Assembly: GCA_004124875.1 (NCBI GenBank)
Contig: SCKJ01000005.1
Span: 186,001 to 250,000 of the forward strand
Length of the DNA stretch: 64,000 bases
Direction of reading: 5' to 3'
Source of the DNA: Fidelibacterota bacterium
GTDB lineage: Bacteria > Fidelibacterota > Marinisomatia > SCGC-AAA003-L08 > TS1B11
The notes under the pieces: model-generated
What the model was told of the DNA's origin: nothing
Seen by the model: only the letters and a program-made list of their open reading frames with translations
Database searches by the model: none
Made by a program: the position numbers and the translations under genes
Shown: one piece after another, positions 51,395 to 60,254 of the stretch
How positions within the stretch are numbered: position 1 is the stretch's first letter
Layout: each line of letters opens with the position of its first letter

Positions 51395-52213
51395 ATGCGG
51401 CCGGCAGCGGCATGGGTCTGGTTACTGGCCGCGGGCCTCACTCCGGCCTCCGGGCAGCAAGCCACTTTTTCACTTCCTTTAGCCTCGCGATCCTATAGCG
51501 CGGCAGTGACGTTGCCGGGCTGGCCATCTGCGCTCTATCTCCTCGACATGGATCGCTCCGAAATTGTGCTGATAGACAGCGCTGGCGCTTTGCAGGCGCG
51601 CTACGGCGGCTGGGGCAGCGGCGCCCAGGGTCTCGACTACCCGGTGGCGCTGCTGGCGGGGGAGAACTCCATCTGGATCCTTGACCAGGGGACCCAGCGC
51701 ATTCTCAGGCTCGACCCGCGTCTCAATGAGGTGGCGACCCTCCTCCTGCCCGAGGGCAGTTTCCCCTTGGCCTTTGCCCGCGACAGACAACAACGGTTCT
51801 GGGTCGCGCGGGACAGTGAGCCGGGTCTGCAGCTGATTGATGACGCCGGTCTCCTGCTGCAAGCGGTGGGAGATGGCAAAGCGGGCACTGCCATCATCCA
51901 GCGCCCTACCCGCATGGCGCCGCTTAGCGATGGCATGCTGGTGTGGGACGCGCTCTCGCTGGAATTGCTGCGCATCAACCTGAGCGGCCACATCGAAAGC
52001 CGTCAACCGCTCAACATTGAGGGCGAGCTCCTGGACATGGCCCCTAGAGGTGGGGCCGTGCTGCTACTCACCCAAAATGCCCTCTGGCGGCTCGAAGGCC
52101 CGGCACTGCGCCGGATAGCAAAAAACGACGTTTGGGTAGCCCTGGTGCGCCGGGGAGATCAGATATTGGCACTGGGAACGGACGGACTTTATGCGCTGCC
52201 GCTCGATCCCTGA
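51395..52213 (+). CDS. Exported NHL/beta-propeller-like protein
   Basis: The 272-residue product has a signal peptide (MRPAAAWVWLLAAGLTPASGQ) followed by propeller-like blades: LYLLDMDRSEIVLIDSAGAL, IWILDQGTQRILRLDPRLN, FWVARDSEPGLQLIDDAG and MLVWDALSLELLRINLSG. This is the NHL/SMP-30 pattern. It starts 8 bp after lgt and its end overlaps the next gene by 23 bp, so it belongs to the envelope operon. It may be a periplasmic partner of the outer-membrane protein that follows. No catalytic motif seen. Confidence 0.7.
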   Translation: MRPAAAWVWLLAAGLTPASGQQATFSLPLASRSYSAAVTLPGWPSALYLLDMDRSEIVLIDSAGALQARYGGWGSGAQGLDYPVALLAGENSIWILDQGTQRILRLDPRLNEVATLLLPEGSFPLAFARDRQQRFWVARDSEPGLQLIDDAGLLLQAVGDGKAGTAIIQRPTRMAPLSDGMLVWDALSLELLRINLSGHIESRQPLNIEGELLDMAPRGGAVLLLTQNALWRLEGPALRRIAKNDVWVALVRRGDQILALGTDGLYALPLDP

Positions 52214-55200
52214 CATCATTTTTCTGCTCATGCTGCCGTTGGCTGCCCCGGCCACGCAAGAGCCATCCGATTCGCTTGACGTCTTGCGGACCGGCCCGGA
52301 TTTCAGTGAGCAAGACTCGACAGCCATACTGCCTGCGGAACTGCCGCCTGAGCTGCTGCCGCTCAAGCGCTTTTATGGTCCGGCGTGGCGCTATCTGCCG
52401 GCATTTAACGCGGCCCTGTTCACATTCGACACGACCGGCGTTGCGCCACTGCCTCAAAAGCAGGCTGCCGCCGGCGCTTTGGTGACGTCCGGCACCCTGT
52501 ACAGAGGGTTGACCGTTTCCAGTGGTCAGGGCGCAATTTTGTCCGGGGGACTCGACTTGCAGGTGCAGGGCGTACTGGCGGGGGGCCTCTTTCTGCAGGC
52601 CACCCTCACCGACCGGAATCTCCCCATTCAGCCCGAGGGCAATACCCGCTCCCTGCAGGAACTCGATCAGGTGAAGTTGACGATTTCAGGTCCGTGGGGA
52701 ACCGTGACGGCCGGAGATTTCATCCTGCGGGGTGGTGGCGGACCGCTGACCTCGTTCAGCCGCAAGCTCGAAGGCATGACCGCACAGATTGCCGCACCCG
52801 GAAGCAGCTGGAAACTGCGGGGCGCTGTGGCCGGAAGCAAAGGCAAGTTCCGCAGCCAATCGATGAGTGGCGTAAGCGGCCGGCAGGGTCCCTACCGGCT
52901 TTCGGCTGAGGATGGCAGCCAGTCGCTGGTGGTGCTGGCCGGCACGGAAACGGTCTGGCTCGATGGCGCGCGGCTGGAGCGGGGCGACCGGTTTGACTAT
53001 ACCATCGATTATCAGACCGGTGAGCTGTTTTTTACCCCACGCCATGCCATTTATTCCGACAGCCGCATTACTGTCGATTTTGAGTATGCCCGCCTGGTTT
53101 ACAGCCAGACGACGGGCTTTATGGAAGGGAGCTGGCAGTCGCCCCGTTCCAGCCTCGTCCTCTCGGCCTATTCCCGCCGCGATGATCCCGCCAGCTCCTT
53201 AGCCTTTTCCCTATCGCCACAGGACCGGCAGCTGCTGATGCAGTCGGGCGACGCCGTCACCGCCCTGACCGTCTCGGGAGCGACCGCCGATTCGGCCGGG
53301 GGCTATGAGCTCAGCGATGAAGTCTATGTTTGGGTGGGCGTGGGTCAGGGGAGTTATGCGGTGGCGTTCCAGCGGGTGGGCACGGGCGGCAGCTATCGGC
53401 GGCTGGTGGCAGGCAACCGCCTGGTCTACCAATGGGTCGCCCCGGAAAATAGAATGTCCGGCGAGGCCGTTTATGCTCCCTACCGGCAACTGATAGCGCC
53501 CACCTCCCATGAAGTGCTGGCGGTCCTCTATGAATTTCGCGGGCGGGAGCAGGGGCGCATGATGCGGCTCGAAACGGCCCTGAGCCGCTACGACCTTAAT
53601 CGCCTCTCCGTGATGGGCAGCGGCGGACAGACGGCCGGGGGCTTTGCGGCCCACAGCGCATGGCGCTCCGGCGGCGACCGGGATTGGGTTCCCTCCTTTG
53701 ATCTGAAGGCCCAGGGAAAAGGGTCGCAATTTCAGCCGCTGGGCCGCTGGGATGCCGTTGAAATGGCACGGGAATGGGACCTCGAAATGGAGCCGGCCGG
53801 GTACAACTGGATGACGGCCATCGGGCGGCTTGAGGGGCCTGGAGGGCAGTCCCTGTCCGTTGAGAGCGGGCAACTTTATTCCGGCGTCGCACGGACAAAC
53901 CGGTTGGGGTGGGGCTATGCCAGGCGGGGCCGGACTGGGCTTGAGGCCGCGCTGAGGCAAACCCGGACATCGGGCGGTATATACTCAACAATAAAAGATA
54001 TAAGCACCGCCAATATAAAGTATCACTTTAAGCATCTAACCCCCTTTATCGACTACTTTGAAGAGGATCGATCCAAACCGGATTCGCTGGATTTCAACAT
54101 CACTCGCCTGCATATCGGGACGGCTGTCGAGTTAGGCCATAACGCTCGGTGGCGTATCGGCCGCGAACGGCGTGCAGAGCGCTACGCAAATGGCCAAAAT
54201 GAAGATGCCGATTTGTGGCGGGTCGGGGTGGACCTGGGCAAACGCCGCTGGGGGCGACTGGAATCGGATATCGCCTTTAACCGGTCACTAAGCCGTGGCG
54301 CTACCAGCAGCAGCGCCGATTACCTGCTGGGGACGGTACGTTTCCGCCGGAGGCCGCCCGGAGCGCCGTGGTGGATTGATTTTCAGCACCGCATAGAACG
54401 CACGGCTTCGGAGTCGCGGGCGGTGCTCTATGATTCCGTCGGCGCCGGTCTGGGCCGCTACCGCTATGACGCCAACTACGACAGTTTTGTGCCCGACGAG
54501 GCAGGCGATTATGTCCGGCGGGTGGTGCCGGTGGGCATTTCGGAGCCGCTGGTGGCGGTGACCAGCCGCCTGGCGGGGCAGCTGCAGGTCAACAAGCTCG
54601 CGCGCCCGCCCGCGGCCCTGAAAAAATGGCCCGAGGCGCGCATCGCCTGGCAGGTCAATCTGGAGAGCCGCTCACAGGCCCGGTCCGGATCCCTGCTCGG
54701 CTCACTGTCGCCGGATGACGAAGCGGCGCTCTTCTACCGTGGGCGGTCACGTCTGGAAATGTCGTGGCAGCGCATCCGCAGGGGGCCCCGTTACGCCCTG
54801 CGAGTCATCACCACAGCCAACCTTAGCCGCCTGCAGATCGTGGAGGGGCTTTCCACGGCGTTGGCGGGCGACAGACGCGCGGGCAACCGGCTTGAACTCC
54901 AGCGCTCCCATACCGTCACGCCACGCGCCCGGCCAGTCTCGCTGGACAGCCGCCTGCACTGGGAGACGAAGGAGTTGCGATCCACCATTAACTCGCGGCG
55001 GAACATGAGCATAGTCTCGCGCGGTTTTGAAGGCACGGCGGGGACCGTGCTGGCCCAGTTATTCGCCGAAGGGGGCGCGCTGTCGGGCAGTCTCACCGGC
55101 CGGTGGATGCGGGAGACAAACGCCATATTAGACAACCTGTCCGTCGATCTCTACGGAGCGACGCTGGGTCTGGCTCAGCCGGTGGGCAAAACAGGCCGCC

Positions 55201-55424
55201 TGCGCCTCGACCTGGAGCTGCTGGAGGTACGGGCCAGCGAAAATACCACCTTGCCCCTGGCCATGGCCGAAGGGCTGCCGGTGGGACTTTCCACGCGCAT
55301 CCGTTTCTCGGGGCAGGTGCCACTGGCCTCCAACCTGATGATGACCCTCTCGTTCTTTTCCCGCAACCCGGCGGGCGGCAAACCGGTGCGCACGGCCAAC
55401 CTCGAATTGCGGACCCGGCTATAA
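52191..55424 (+). CDS. Large uncharacterised outer-membrane protein
   Basis: The 1077-residue protein has an N-terminal signal (RCRSIPDIIFLLMLPLAAPA). An early region repeats outer-membrane-type strands (GLDLQVQGVLAGGLFLQATL; LTISGPWGTVTAGDFILRG). One Ig-like segment, FDYTIDYQTGELFFTPRHAI, resembles the bracket sequences seen in SprA-like proteins. The long C-terminal half is rich in alternating strands with many Arg/Trp/Tyr residues and ends VRTANLELRTRL. I infer a large beta-barrel or beta-helical surface protein. It is translationally linked to a propeller upstream and an Omp85-family protein downstream (TAATG), which suggests a joint envelope-assembly or export module. No recognised family. 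Confidence 0.6.
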   Translation: MRCRSIPDIIFLLMLPLAAPATQEPSDSLDVLRTGPDFSEQDSTAILPAELPPELLPLKRFYGPAWRYLPAFNAALFTFDTTGVAPLPQKQAAAGALVTSGTLYRGLTVSSGQGAILSGGLDLQVQGVLAGGLFLQATLTDRNLPIQPEGNTRSLQELDQVKLTISGPWGTVTAGDFILRGGGGPLTSFSRKLEGMTAQIAAPGSSWKLRGAVAGSKGKFRSQSMSGVSGRQGPYRLSAEDGSQSLVVLAGTETVWLDGARLERGDRFDYTIDYQTGELFFTPRHAIYSDSRITVDFEYARLVYSQTTGFMEGSWQSPRSSLVLSAYSRRDDPASSLAFSLSPQDRQLLMQSGDAVTALTVSGATADSAGGYELSDEVYVWVGVGQGSYAVAFQRVGTGGSYRRLVAGNRLVYQWVAPENRMSGEAVYAPYRQLIAPTSHEVLAVLYEFRGREQGRMMRLETALSRYDLNRLSVMGSGGQTAGGFAAHSAWRSGGDRDWVPSFDLKAQGKGSQFQPLGRWDAVEMAREWDLEMEPAGYNWMTAIGRLEGPGGQSLSVESGQLYSGVARTNRLGWGYARRGRTGLEAALRQTRTSGGIYSTIKDISTANIKYHFKHLTPFIDYFEEDRSKPDSLDFNITRLHIGTAVELGHNARWRIGRERRAERYANGQNEDADLWRVGVDLGKRRWGRLESDIAFNRSLSRGATSSSADYLLGTVRFRRRPPGAPWWIDFQHRIERTASESRAVLYDSVGAGLGRYRYDANYDSFVPDEAGDYVRRVVPVGISEPLVAVTSRLAGQLQVNKLARPPAALKKWPEARIAWQVNLESRSQARSGSLLGSLSPDDEAALFYRGRSRLEMSWQRIRRGPRYALRVITTANLSRLQIVEGLSTALAGDRRAGNRLELQRSHTVTPRARPVSLDSRLHWETKELRSTINSRRNMSIVSRGFEGTAGTVLAQLFAEGGALSGSLTGRWMRETNAILDNLSVDLYGATLGLAQPVGKTGRLRLDLELLEVRASENTTLPLAMAEGLPVGLSTRIRFSGQVPLASNLMMTLSFFSRNPAGGKPVRTANLELRTRL

Positions 55425-56833
55425 TGCGGCGCCCTTCGACAGGCTCAGGGTGCCCTATGTTACTGCCACTGCCACTGCTACTGCTACTGCTTGTAGCCCC
55501 CCTGGCCCCACAGGCGCTGCTGCTGTCGGTTAACGACACGACCATGGCCATGGCCTCCCCGAACCAGGCCGAAAGCGTGCTGACGGCCCTCCTGCGGGAC
55601 CAGGCTCAGCGGGGCAACCTGGGCGCCACCTATGCCCTGGAGTCGATGACCAGCGACGAGACTCTCTACCTGCTAAAATATGCCGCAGGAGAAACGCCGG
55701 TGCCCCGGGCCGATTCCGTCATCGTCTTCAGCACGGATGGCCGGCCCCTGCCGATCCTGTCATCCACACTGGCAGCCCAGCCCCTGGCGCCGGGAGAGTT
55801 CCTTGACCTGGGCCGGGGCAGCGTGTGGCAGGTGCGGCAGCGCGCCTATTTCTCGGGCGAATCGGGTTACGGCGCGGCCTACATCCTGGAAGACCACTCC
55901 GCGCAGACGCTGGAGGCAGTGGCGACATGGGACGACTCGGGAGATCGGGGCCGGATGGTCGGTGTGATCAAGATCGAGATGCCCAATATGCTCGGTCCGC
56001 TGCGGCATTTCAGTCTCGATTTCCGGCGGCTCAGCGATATCAATCAGACCACCAAGCTCTCCATGAGCGAGCCCAAGCTGCCCTGGCTCCCGGTGGGACT
56101 GCAGGTGGCCTTTTCGCAGGAGCTGCGTGACACGCTGTTTGTACGCCGGGAGGCCACGCTGGGCATGGTGTCGCGACCCAAACCGGGGGCGAGCAGCATG
56201 GTCGGCATTGGTTGGCGGGAGCTGTTCGTGACCGCTCACGGCGAAAAAGAGGGACTGCTGCCCTACGCCCAGCGCAACATGCAGATTCAGCTTCTGCGCT
56301 CGACCTTCAGTGACATTGGAAATCCCACCCACGGGGTCCGGCTGCAGCTCCATGCAACCGGGGGCACGCTGACCGGAGCCTCCCTGGCCAGCCATTCCGG
56401 GCTGCTCGAAGCCACGCTGAGGCTGGAGTGGCTGGCTTCCCTGGCCCAGGTGACATTTTCCCAGCATTGGCTGCTGCAGGGGGTGCTCGGCCTGGGATAT
56501 GAACCCGGCAAGGCCGATTTTGCCCGCATCGGGGGGGCGAGCACGCTGCGGGGCTATCGGGAAGATCAGTTTCTGACCCCCTGGGCCATCATTGCGCGCC
56601 ATGAGCTGCGTTATGGCGCTGGCCGCCGGGGACGGGTCTACTTCCTCGCGGACATTGGGCTGATAGAGGGCCACGGTCTGCTGGCAGGCGCTGGTTTCGG
56701 TCTGAGACTGCCTGCCGGGGCCAACCTGATCATGGTGGAACTGGCCTGGAGCGCAGATGCGGCGGGACGAGTTGATATTAACGCTGCGAAAGTCCATCTG
56801 CGGGTGCTTAACATTCTGGCCGGAAGCAGGTAA
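55424..56833 (+). CDS. Omp85-superfamily outer-membrane protein (BamA/TamA-like) with repeat-derived signal peptide
   Basis: This is up to 469 residues. After a hydrophobic signal, a short periplasmic region (about 35-140) looks like one degenerate POTRA domain (ESVLTALLRDQAQRGNLGA). The barrel then carries the family's signature near residue 370: FARIGGASTLRGYREDQFLT. The C-terminal strand ends KVHLRVLNILAGSR. The TAATG at 55422-55426 couples it to the preceding gene. An in-frame ATG at 55457 directly begins the signal (MLLPLPLLLLLLVAPLAPQA). The first codons and the signal are both encoded by repeat modules: the near-palindrome, then the GGCAGT tract in reverse. The probable job is insertion or export of outer-membrane proteins, perhaps the neighbour at 52191. 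Confidence 0.78.
   Translation: MRRPSTGSGCPMLLPLPLLLLLLVAPLAPQALLLSVNDTTMAMASPNQAESVLTALLRDQAQRGNLGATYALESMTSDETLYLLKYAAGETPVPRADSVIVFSTDGRPLPILSSTLAAQPLAPGEFLDLGRGSVWQVRQRAYFSGESGYGAAYILEDHSAQTLEAVATWDDSGDRGRMVGVIKIEMPNMLGPLRHFSLDFRRLSDINQTTKLSMSEPKLPWLPVGLQVAFSQELRDTLFVRREATLGMVSRPKPGASSMVGIGWRELFVTAHGEKEGLLPYAQRNMQIQLLRSTFSDIGNPTHGVRLQLHATGGTLTGASLASHSGLLEATLRLEWLASLAQVTFSQHWLLQGVLGLGYEPGKADFARIGGASTLRGYREDQFLTPWAIIARHELRYGAGRRGRVYFLADIGLIEGHGLLAGAGFGLRLPAGANLIMVELAWSADAAGRVDINAAKVHLRVLNILAGSR
55432..55494 (-). repeat. Composite repeat forming the 5' end of the Omp85-family gene
   Basis: CCCTTCGACAGGCTCAGGGT (55432-55451) is the reverse complement of the near-palindrome found in polA and in spacers. 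It is followed by TTACTGCCACTGCCACTGCT and ACTGCTACTGCTT, the reverse of the GTGGCAGTAGCAG module. Translation gives RPSTGSGCP then LLPLPLLLLLL. Confidence 0.88.
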
Positions 56834-58803
56834 TGGTCAGCCAGAAAAAGAAGCGAATTCAAAAAAGGGGCCGGGGGCGACCCGGCGTCAAAGGTGAGGG
56901 CCGCAAAAAACAGCTCACCGGGGAGCTGGTTGTGGCCCGCGGCGGTTTCGGATTTGTGATTATCGAAGGGCGAGATGAAGACGTGTTTGTGCCCCAGCAC
57001 CGCTTGGGGGGCGCCGTCGCGGGGGACACCGTCAAGTTGGAGGTGATGCGTGGCCGCCGGGGGAAAGGCCTTGAAGGGACGATCATCGGGGTCATCCGCA
57101 GGGGCCGGACGCATTTAGTCGGTACCCTCGAAAAAGTACCGGGCGGCTTCGAGCTGGCCACCCTTGAGCCGCTGGGCGGCCGGGCCATCCGCATCGCCAG
57201 CGGCGCGATACGGGACGGACGGGAGGGGGATCTGGCCTATGTTGAGATAACCGACTGGGGCGGGGCAGATAGCCCGCTCAAGGCCCGTGTGGACGAGATT
57301 ATCGGCCGGTCGGATGATCCCCGCACCGACTTTACCCTGGTGTTGCGGCAACACGATCTGCAGGAGGCCTTCCCCCAGGGCGTCGAGGAGGAAGTGGCCG
57401 CCAGCGCCAAAAAGGTGAACATCGAGCCGGGCCGGCACCGCGTTGATTTGCGCCACTTAAAAGTCGTGACCATCGATCCTGCTTCGGCCAAAGATTTCGA
57501 TGATGGCATCTCCCTGGAAAAACTGGGGGGCGGGCGCTGGTCTCTCGGCGTCCACATTGCCGACGTTTCCGTCTATGTTCAGCCCGGCAGCAAGACCGAT
57601 ACTGAGGCCTTTAACCGCGGCAACTCCGTCTATTTTAATGAAGGCGTGGTGCCGATGCTGCCGCACCTTTTGTCCAGCGATTTATGCTCCCTGCGCCCGA
57701 ACGTCGACCGCCCGGCCATGTCGGCCCTCATCACCCTGACTTCCGGTGGGGAGGTGCAAAAGGTCCGCTTTACCCGCAGCCTCATCCACAGCGTGCAGCG
57801 CTTCAGTTATGAAGATGTGCACGAGATTCTGGCCGCCGGGAAAGGGACACAGCACCAGCTGCTGGCCGATCTCAAACGGCTGACCTCGGCGGTTCAGGCG
57901 CGGCGCCAGCAGCAGGGCAGCATCGACTTCGACATCCCCGAGCCGCTGTTTGAGCTCGATAAGTTTGGCGTGCCGCATCACATTCACCCCTCACAGCGCC
58001 TCGACAGCCATAAAATTGTTGAGGAGTGCATGCTGCTGGCTAACCGTCTTGTGGCCGAGAAAATCCCCCACGGCAAACCGAGGTCGCCCTTTCTTTACCG
58101 CATTCACGACGAGCCGGGAAAGGAGAAGATGGCGGAGCTCTCCACCCTGCTGAACCGGTTGCGGCTGCCGGGTCTGCCCCGTGGGGATGTCACCAGCGCC
58201 ATGGTGCGAGATCTGCTGCTGGCGATGGAAGAATCGCCCTACGAGGACCTGATTGAAAACCTGACCCTGCGCAGCATGGCCAAGGCGGCCTATTCCAGCA
58301 GGAATGTGGGCCATTTTGGCCTGGCCTTCGAAATGTACACGCACTTCACCTCGCCTATCCGGCGCTACGCCGACCTGGTAGTGCATCGCATGATGGCGCA
58401 GAAGTTGGTTGGCAATGGCCAGATGACCAAAGCCAAGACGCTGGACAAGATCGCCGCCCGCTGCACCACCCGGGAGATACTTTCGCAAAAGGCCGAACGG
58501 GCCTACAGGCGGCTTAAGGAGTTGCGCTACCTGGCAACGCAGGTGGGCAAAGTGTTCCCCGGCATTATATCGGGCGTGACGAACAAGGGACTGTTTGTGC
58601 AGATCAGCGAAATCCTGGTGGACGGATTTGTGCCGCTGGAGCGCATGGAAGACGATGCCTACCGCTACGATGACTCGCTGTACGCCCTCATAGGCCGCAA
58701 ACATCGCCGGCAGTGGCAGATGGGGCAGGAGGTGACCATTCGCGTCCACGATGTGTCGGTGGAAGGACGGCGGGCCGATTTCGTGCTGTTGGACCGCCTT
58801 TGA
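56833..58803 (+). CDS. rnr: Ribonuclease R (RNB-family 3'-5' exoribonuclease)
   Basis: A 656-residue exonuclease that degrades structured RNA from the 3' end. A basic N-terminus (SQKKKRIQKRGRGRP) is followed by cold-shock-type OB domains (GELVVARGGFGFVIIEGRDEDVFVP). The RNB catalytic domain has the metal-binding DPASAKDFDDGISLE, VHIADVSVYV and FTSPIRRYADLVVHRMM. A C-terminal S1 domain (FPGIISGVTNKGLFVQISEIL) completes it. The start overlaps the Omp85 gene stop (TAATG). It is slightly shorter than the enterobacterial enzyme, as in many other phyla. Confidence 0.95.
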   Translation: MVSQKKKRIQKRGRGRPGVKGEGRKKQLTGELVVARGGFGFVIIEGRDEDVFVPQHRLGGAVAGDTVKLEVMRGRRGKGLEGTIIGVIRRGRTHLVGTLEKVPGGFELATLEPLGGRAIRIASGAIRDGREGDLAYVEITDWGGADSPLKARVDEIIGRSDDPRTDFTLVLRQHDLQEAFPQGVEEEVAASAKKVNIEPGRHRVDLRHLKVVTIDPASAKDFDDGISLEKLGGGRWSLGVHIADVSVYVQPGSKTDTEAFNRGNSVYFNEGVVPMLPHLLSSDLCSLRPNVDRPAMSALITLTSGGEVQKVRFTRSLIHSVQRFSYEDVHEILAAGKGTQHQLLADLKRLTSAVQARRQQQGSIDFDIPEPLFELDKFGVPHHIHPSQRLDSHKIVEECMLLANRLVAEKIPHGKPRSPFLYRIHDEPGKEKMAELSTLLNRLRLPGLPRGDVTSAMVRDLLLAMEESPYEDLIENLTLRSMAKAAYSSRNVGHFGLAFEMYTHFTSPIRRYADLVVHRMMAQKLVGNGQMTKAKTLDKIAARCTTREILSQKAERAYRRLKELRYLATQVGKVFPGIISGVTNKGLFVQISEILVDGFVPLERMEDDAYRYDDSLYALIGRKHRRQWQMGQEVTIRVHDVSVEGRRADFVLLDRL

Positions 58804-58845
58804 GGACTTGCCTTACTGAAGCCTGCCGGACCTAAATTGACGCCG

Positions 58846-60030
58846 ATGTATCCCGGACAGCAAATGAGACCCCACACAGACCCAGCACGTTATGCGCCTG
58901 CCGGCCTTCGCGGTCGTGCGTCCCTGTTGGCGGCCATGCTGCTGCTGTCGGCCTGCAACTACAAACCCCATTCGGTGGGCCAGGAGGATGTGCTGATTAT
59001 CCTCGTCTCCGATGAGGACAGACTGCTGCTGCAGCCCTTGCTGATGAACATTTTTGACCGCGAAATGGCCACACCGTCGGGTGAGCCCTATTTCAAGGTT
59101 AAAATCGTGCCGCCGGATGAGTTCGATACCTACCGCAAGTACCACAACCTCATTGTGGCTGCCGTCGTCAACCCCGTCGACTCCACCGGGGATGTCCTGG
59201 TGCGGGGGGTGCTGGGGCAGCAGCGCTCCTCAGATGCCGAGGCCGGTGGCAACCCGATTTTCATCATCCACGATCTCTTTGCCAAGGGGCAGATATTGAT
59301 GGGACTGCTGGCGCTGGATGCCATCCATGCCCACACCGAACTGGAGCGTTTGGGGGACTGGATCTTCGACCAGTTTGAGACCCAGCTGCGGCAGCGCCAG
59401 AAAACCTTCGTTTTCCGCTACGGTGAACATGAGGATCTGTCTGATTCCCTCGAAGCTGAGTACGGCTTCAGGATACGGTTGGAGCCGGACTATCTGCGCA
59501 TCAAGGACCGGCCTGAAGATCAGTTTGTCTGGCTCGGACGCGGCTACCCGTATCGCTGGCTGTCGGTGCATTGGTTGGAGGGGGCCGACACGGTCAAAAT
59601 TGACCGCCAGTGGGCCTGGCTGCGGATGGAGCACATCGCCGGGAACCTCTACCGCGATATTTACATCGACTCTCTCTTCAGGTCGGAGGCACTCGGCATC
59701 GAGAACGGCCACACCATTTTCATGCTCAAGGGAGTTTGGGGGCACAAGTTGATCACCGCCGGAGGGCCGTTTATTACCTATATTTTCAGGGACCGCGAAC
59801 AAAACCGGGTCTACCTCATTTCGGGGCTGGTGTTCCATCCCAGTGGCTCAAAAGGCCTGCTTATCAAGCGCCAGGAGGTCATGATGCGCACGTTTCACAC
59901 CTTCTCGCAGCCGCCGGGGAAAGGCGTCGGTCCCCAGAACCTGACCCGGATGATCAGGAATCAGGGGCGGGAACCGGTGGCAGTGGCAGGAATCAGTGGC
60001 AGTGGCAGTGGTAGTGGCAGGGGGCAATGA
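58846..60030 (+). CDS. DUF4837-family lipoprotein with repeat-encoded C-terminal tail
   Basis: About 394 residues. A signal peptide ends in LLLSAC, so it is probably lipidated by the Lgt encoded upstream. The body (VLIILVSDEDRLLLQPLLMN; EPYFKVKIVPPDEF; QTFVFRYGEHEDLSDSLEAE-like segments) matches the DUF4837 family described mainly in Bacteroidota, whose role is unknown. The last ~20 residues (PVAVAGISGSGSGSGRGQ) are unlike the family and are encoded by a GTGGCAG tract, so the original stop has probably been replaced. Starts at TTG 58837, ATG 58846 and ATG 58864 are all possible. Confidence 0.72.
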   Translation: MYPGQQMRPHTDPARYAPAGLRGRASLLAAMLLLSACNYKPHSVGQEDVLIILVSDEDRLLLQPLLMNIFDREMATPSGEPYFKVKIVPPDEFDTYRKYHNLIVAAVVNPVDSTGDVLVRGVLGQQRSSDAEAGGNPIFIIHDLFAKGQILMGLLALDAIHAHTELERLGDWIFDQFETQLRQRQKTFVFRYGEHEDLSDSLEAEYGFRIRLEPDYLRIKDRPEDQFVWLGRGYPYRWLSVHWLEGADTVKIDRQWAWLRMEHIAGNLYRDIYIDSLFRSEALGIENGHTIFMLKGVWGHKLITAGGPFITYIFRDREQNRVYLISGLVFHPSGSKGLLIKRQEVMMRTFHTFSQPPGKGVGPQNLTRMIRNQGREPVAVAGISGSGSGSGRGQ

Positions 60031-60232
60031 AGTATGAAGGAAGAATCATCCATGCCCAGCTATCAGATGTCTCATTCTGTGGCATTGGCAGTGGCAGGGA
60101 AGAGTTGTCAGTTTTCCTAGATCGGGCGTCAGTTACCCTGAGCTTGTCGAAGGGGGCAGTTGAAATAGAACATTGTCGAATACAAAATGAATCCAATATC
60201 CAATATCCATCATCCAACATCCAACATCGGTA
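59977..60232 (+). repeat. Composite repeat overlapping the 3' end of the DUF4837 gene and filling the spacer to purE
   Basis: GTGGCAGTGGCAGGAATCAG and further GTGGCAGTGG units at 59977-60026 lie in the coding sequence. Beyond the stop come GTGGCATTGGCAGTGGCAGG (about 60079), a TTACCCTGAGCTTGTCGAAG near-palindrome (60132-60154) and a heptamer run AATCCAATATCCAATATCC to ATCCAACATCCAACATC (about 60188-60228). The module order resembles that in polA. Confidence 0.88.
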
Positions 60233-60254
60233 ATCAGCTGGAGGATTCTGCCAT

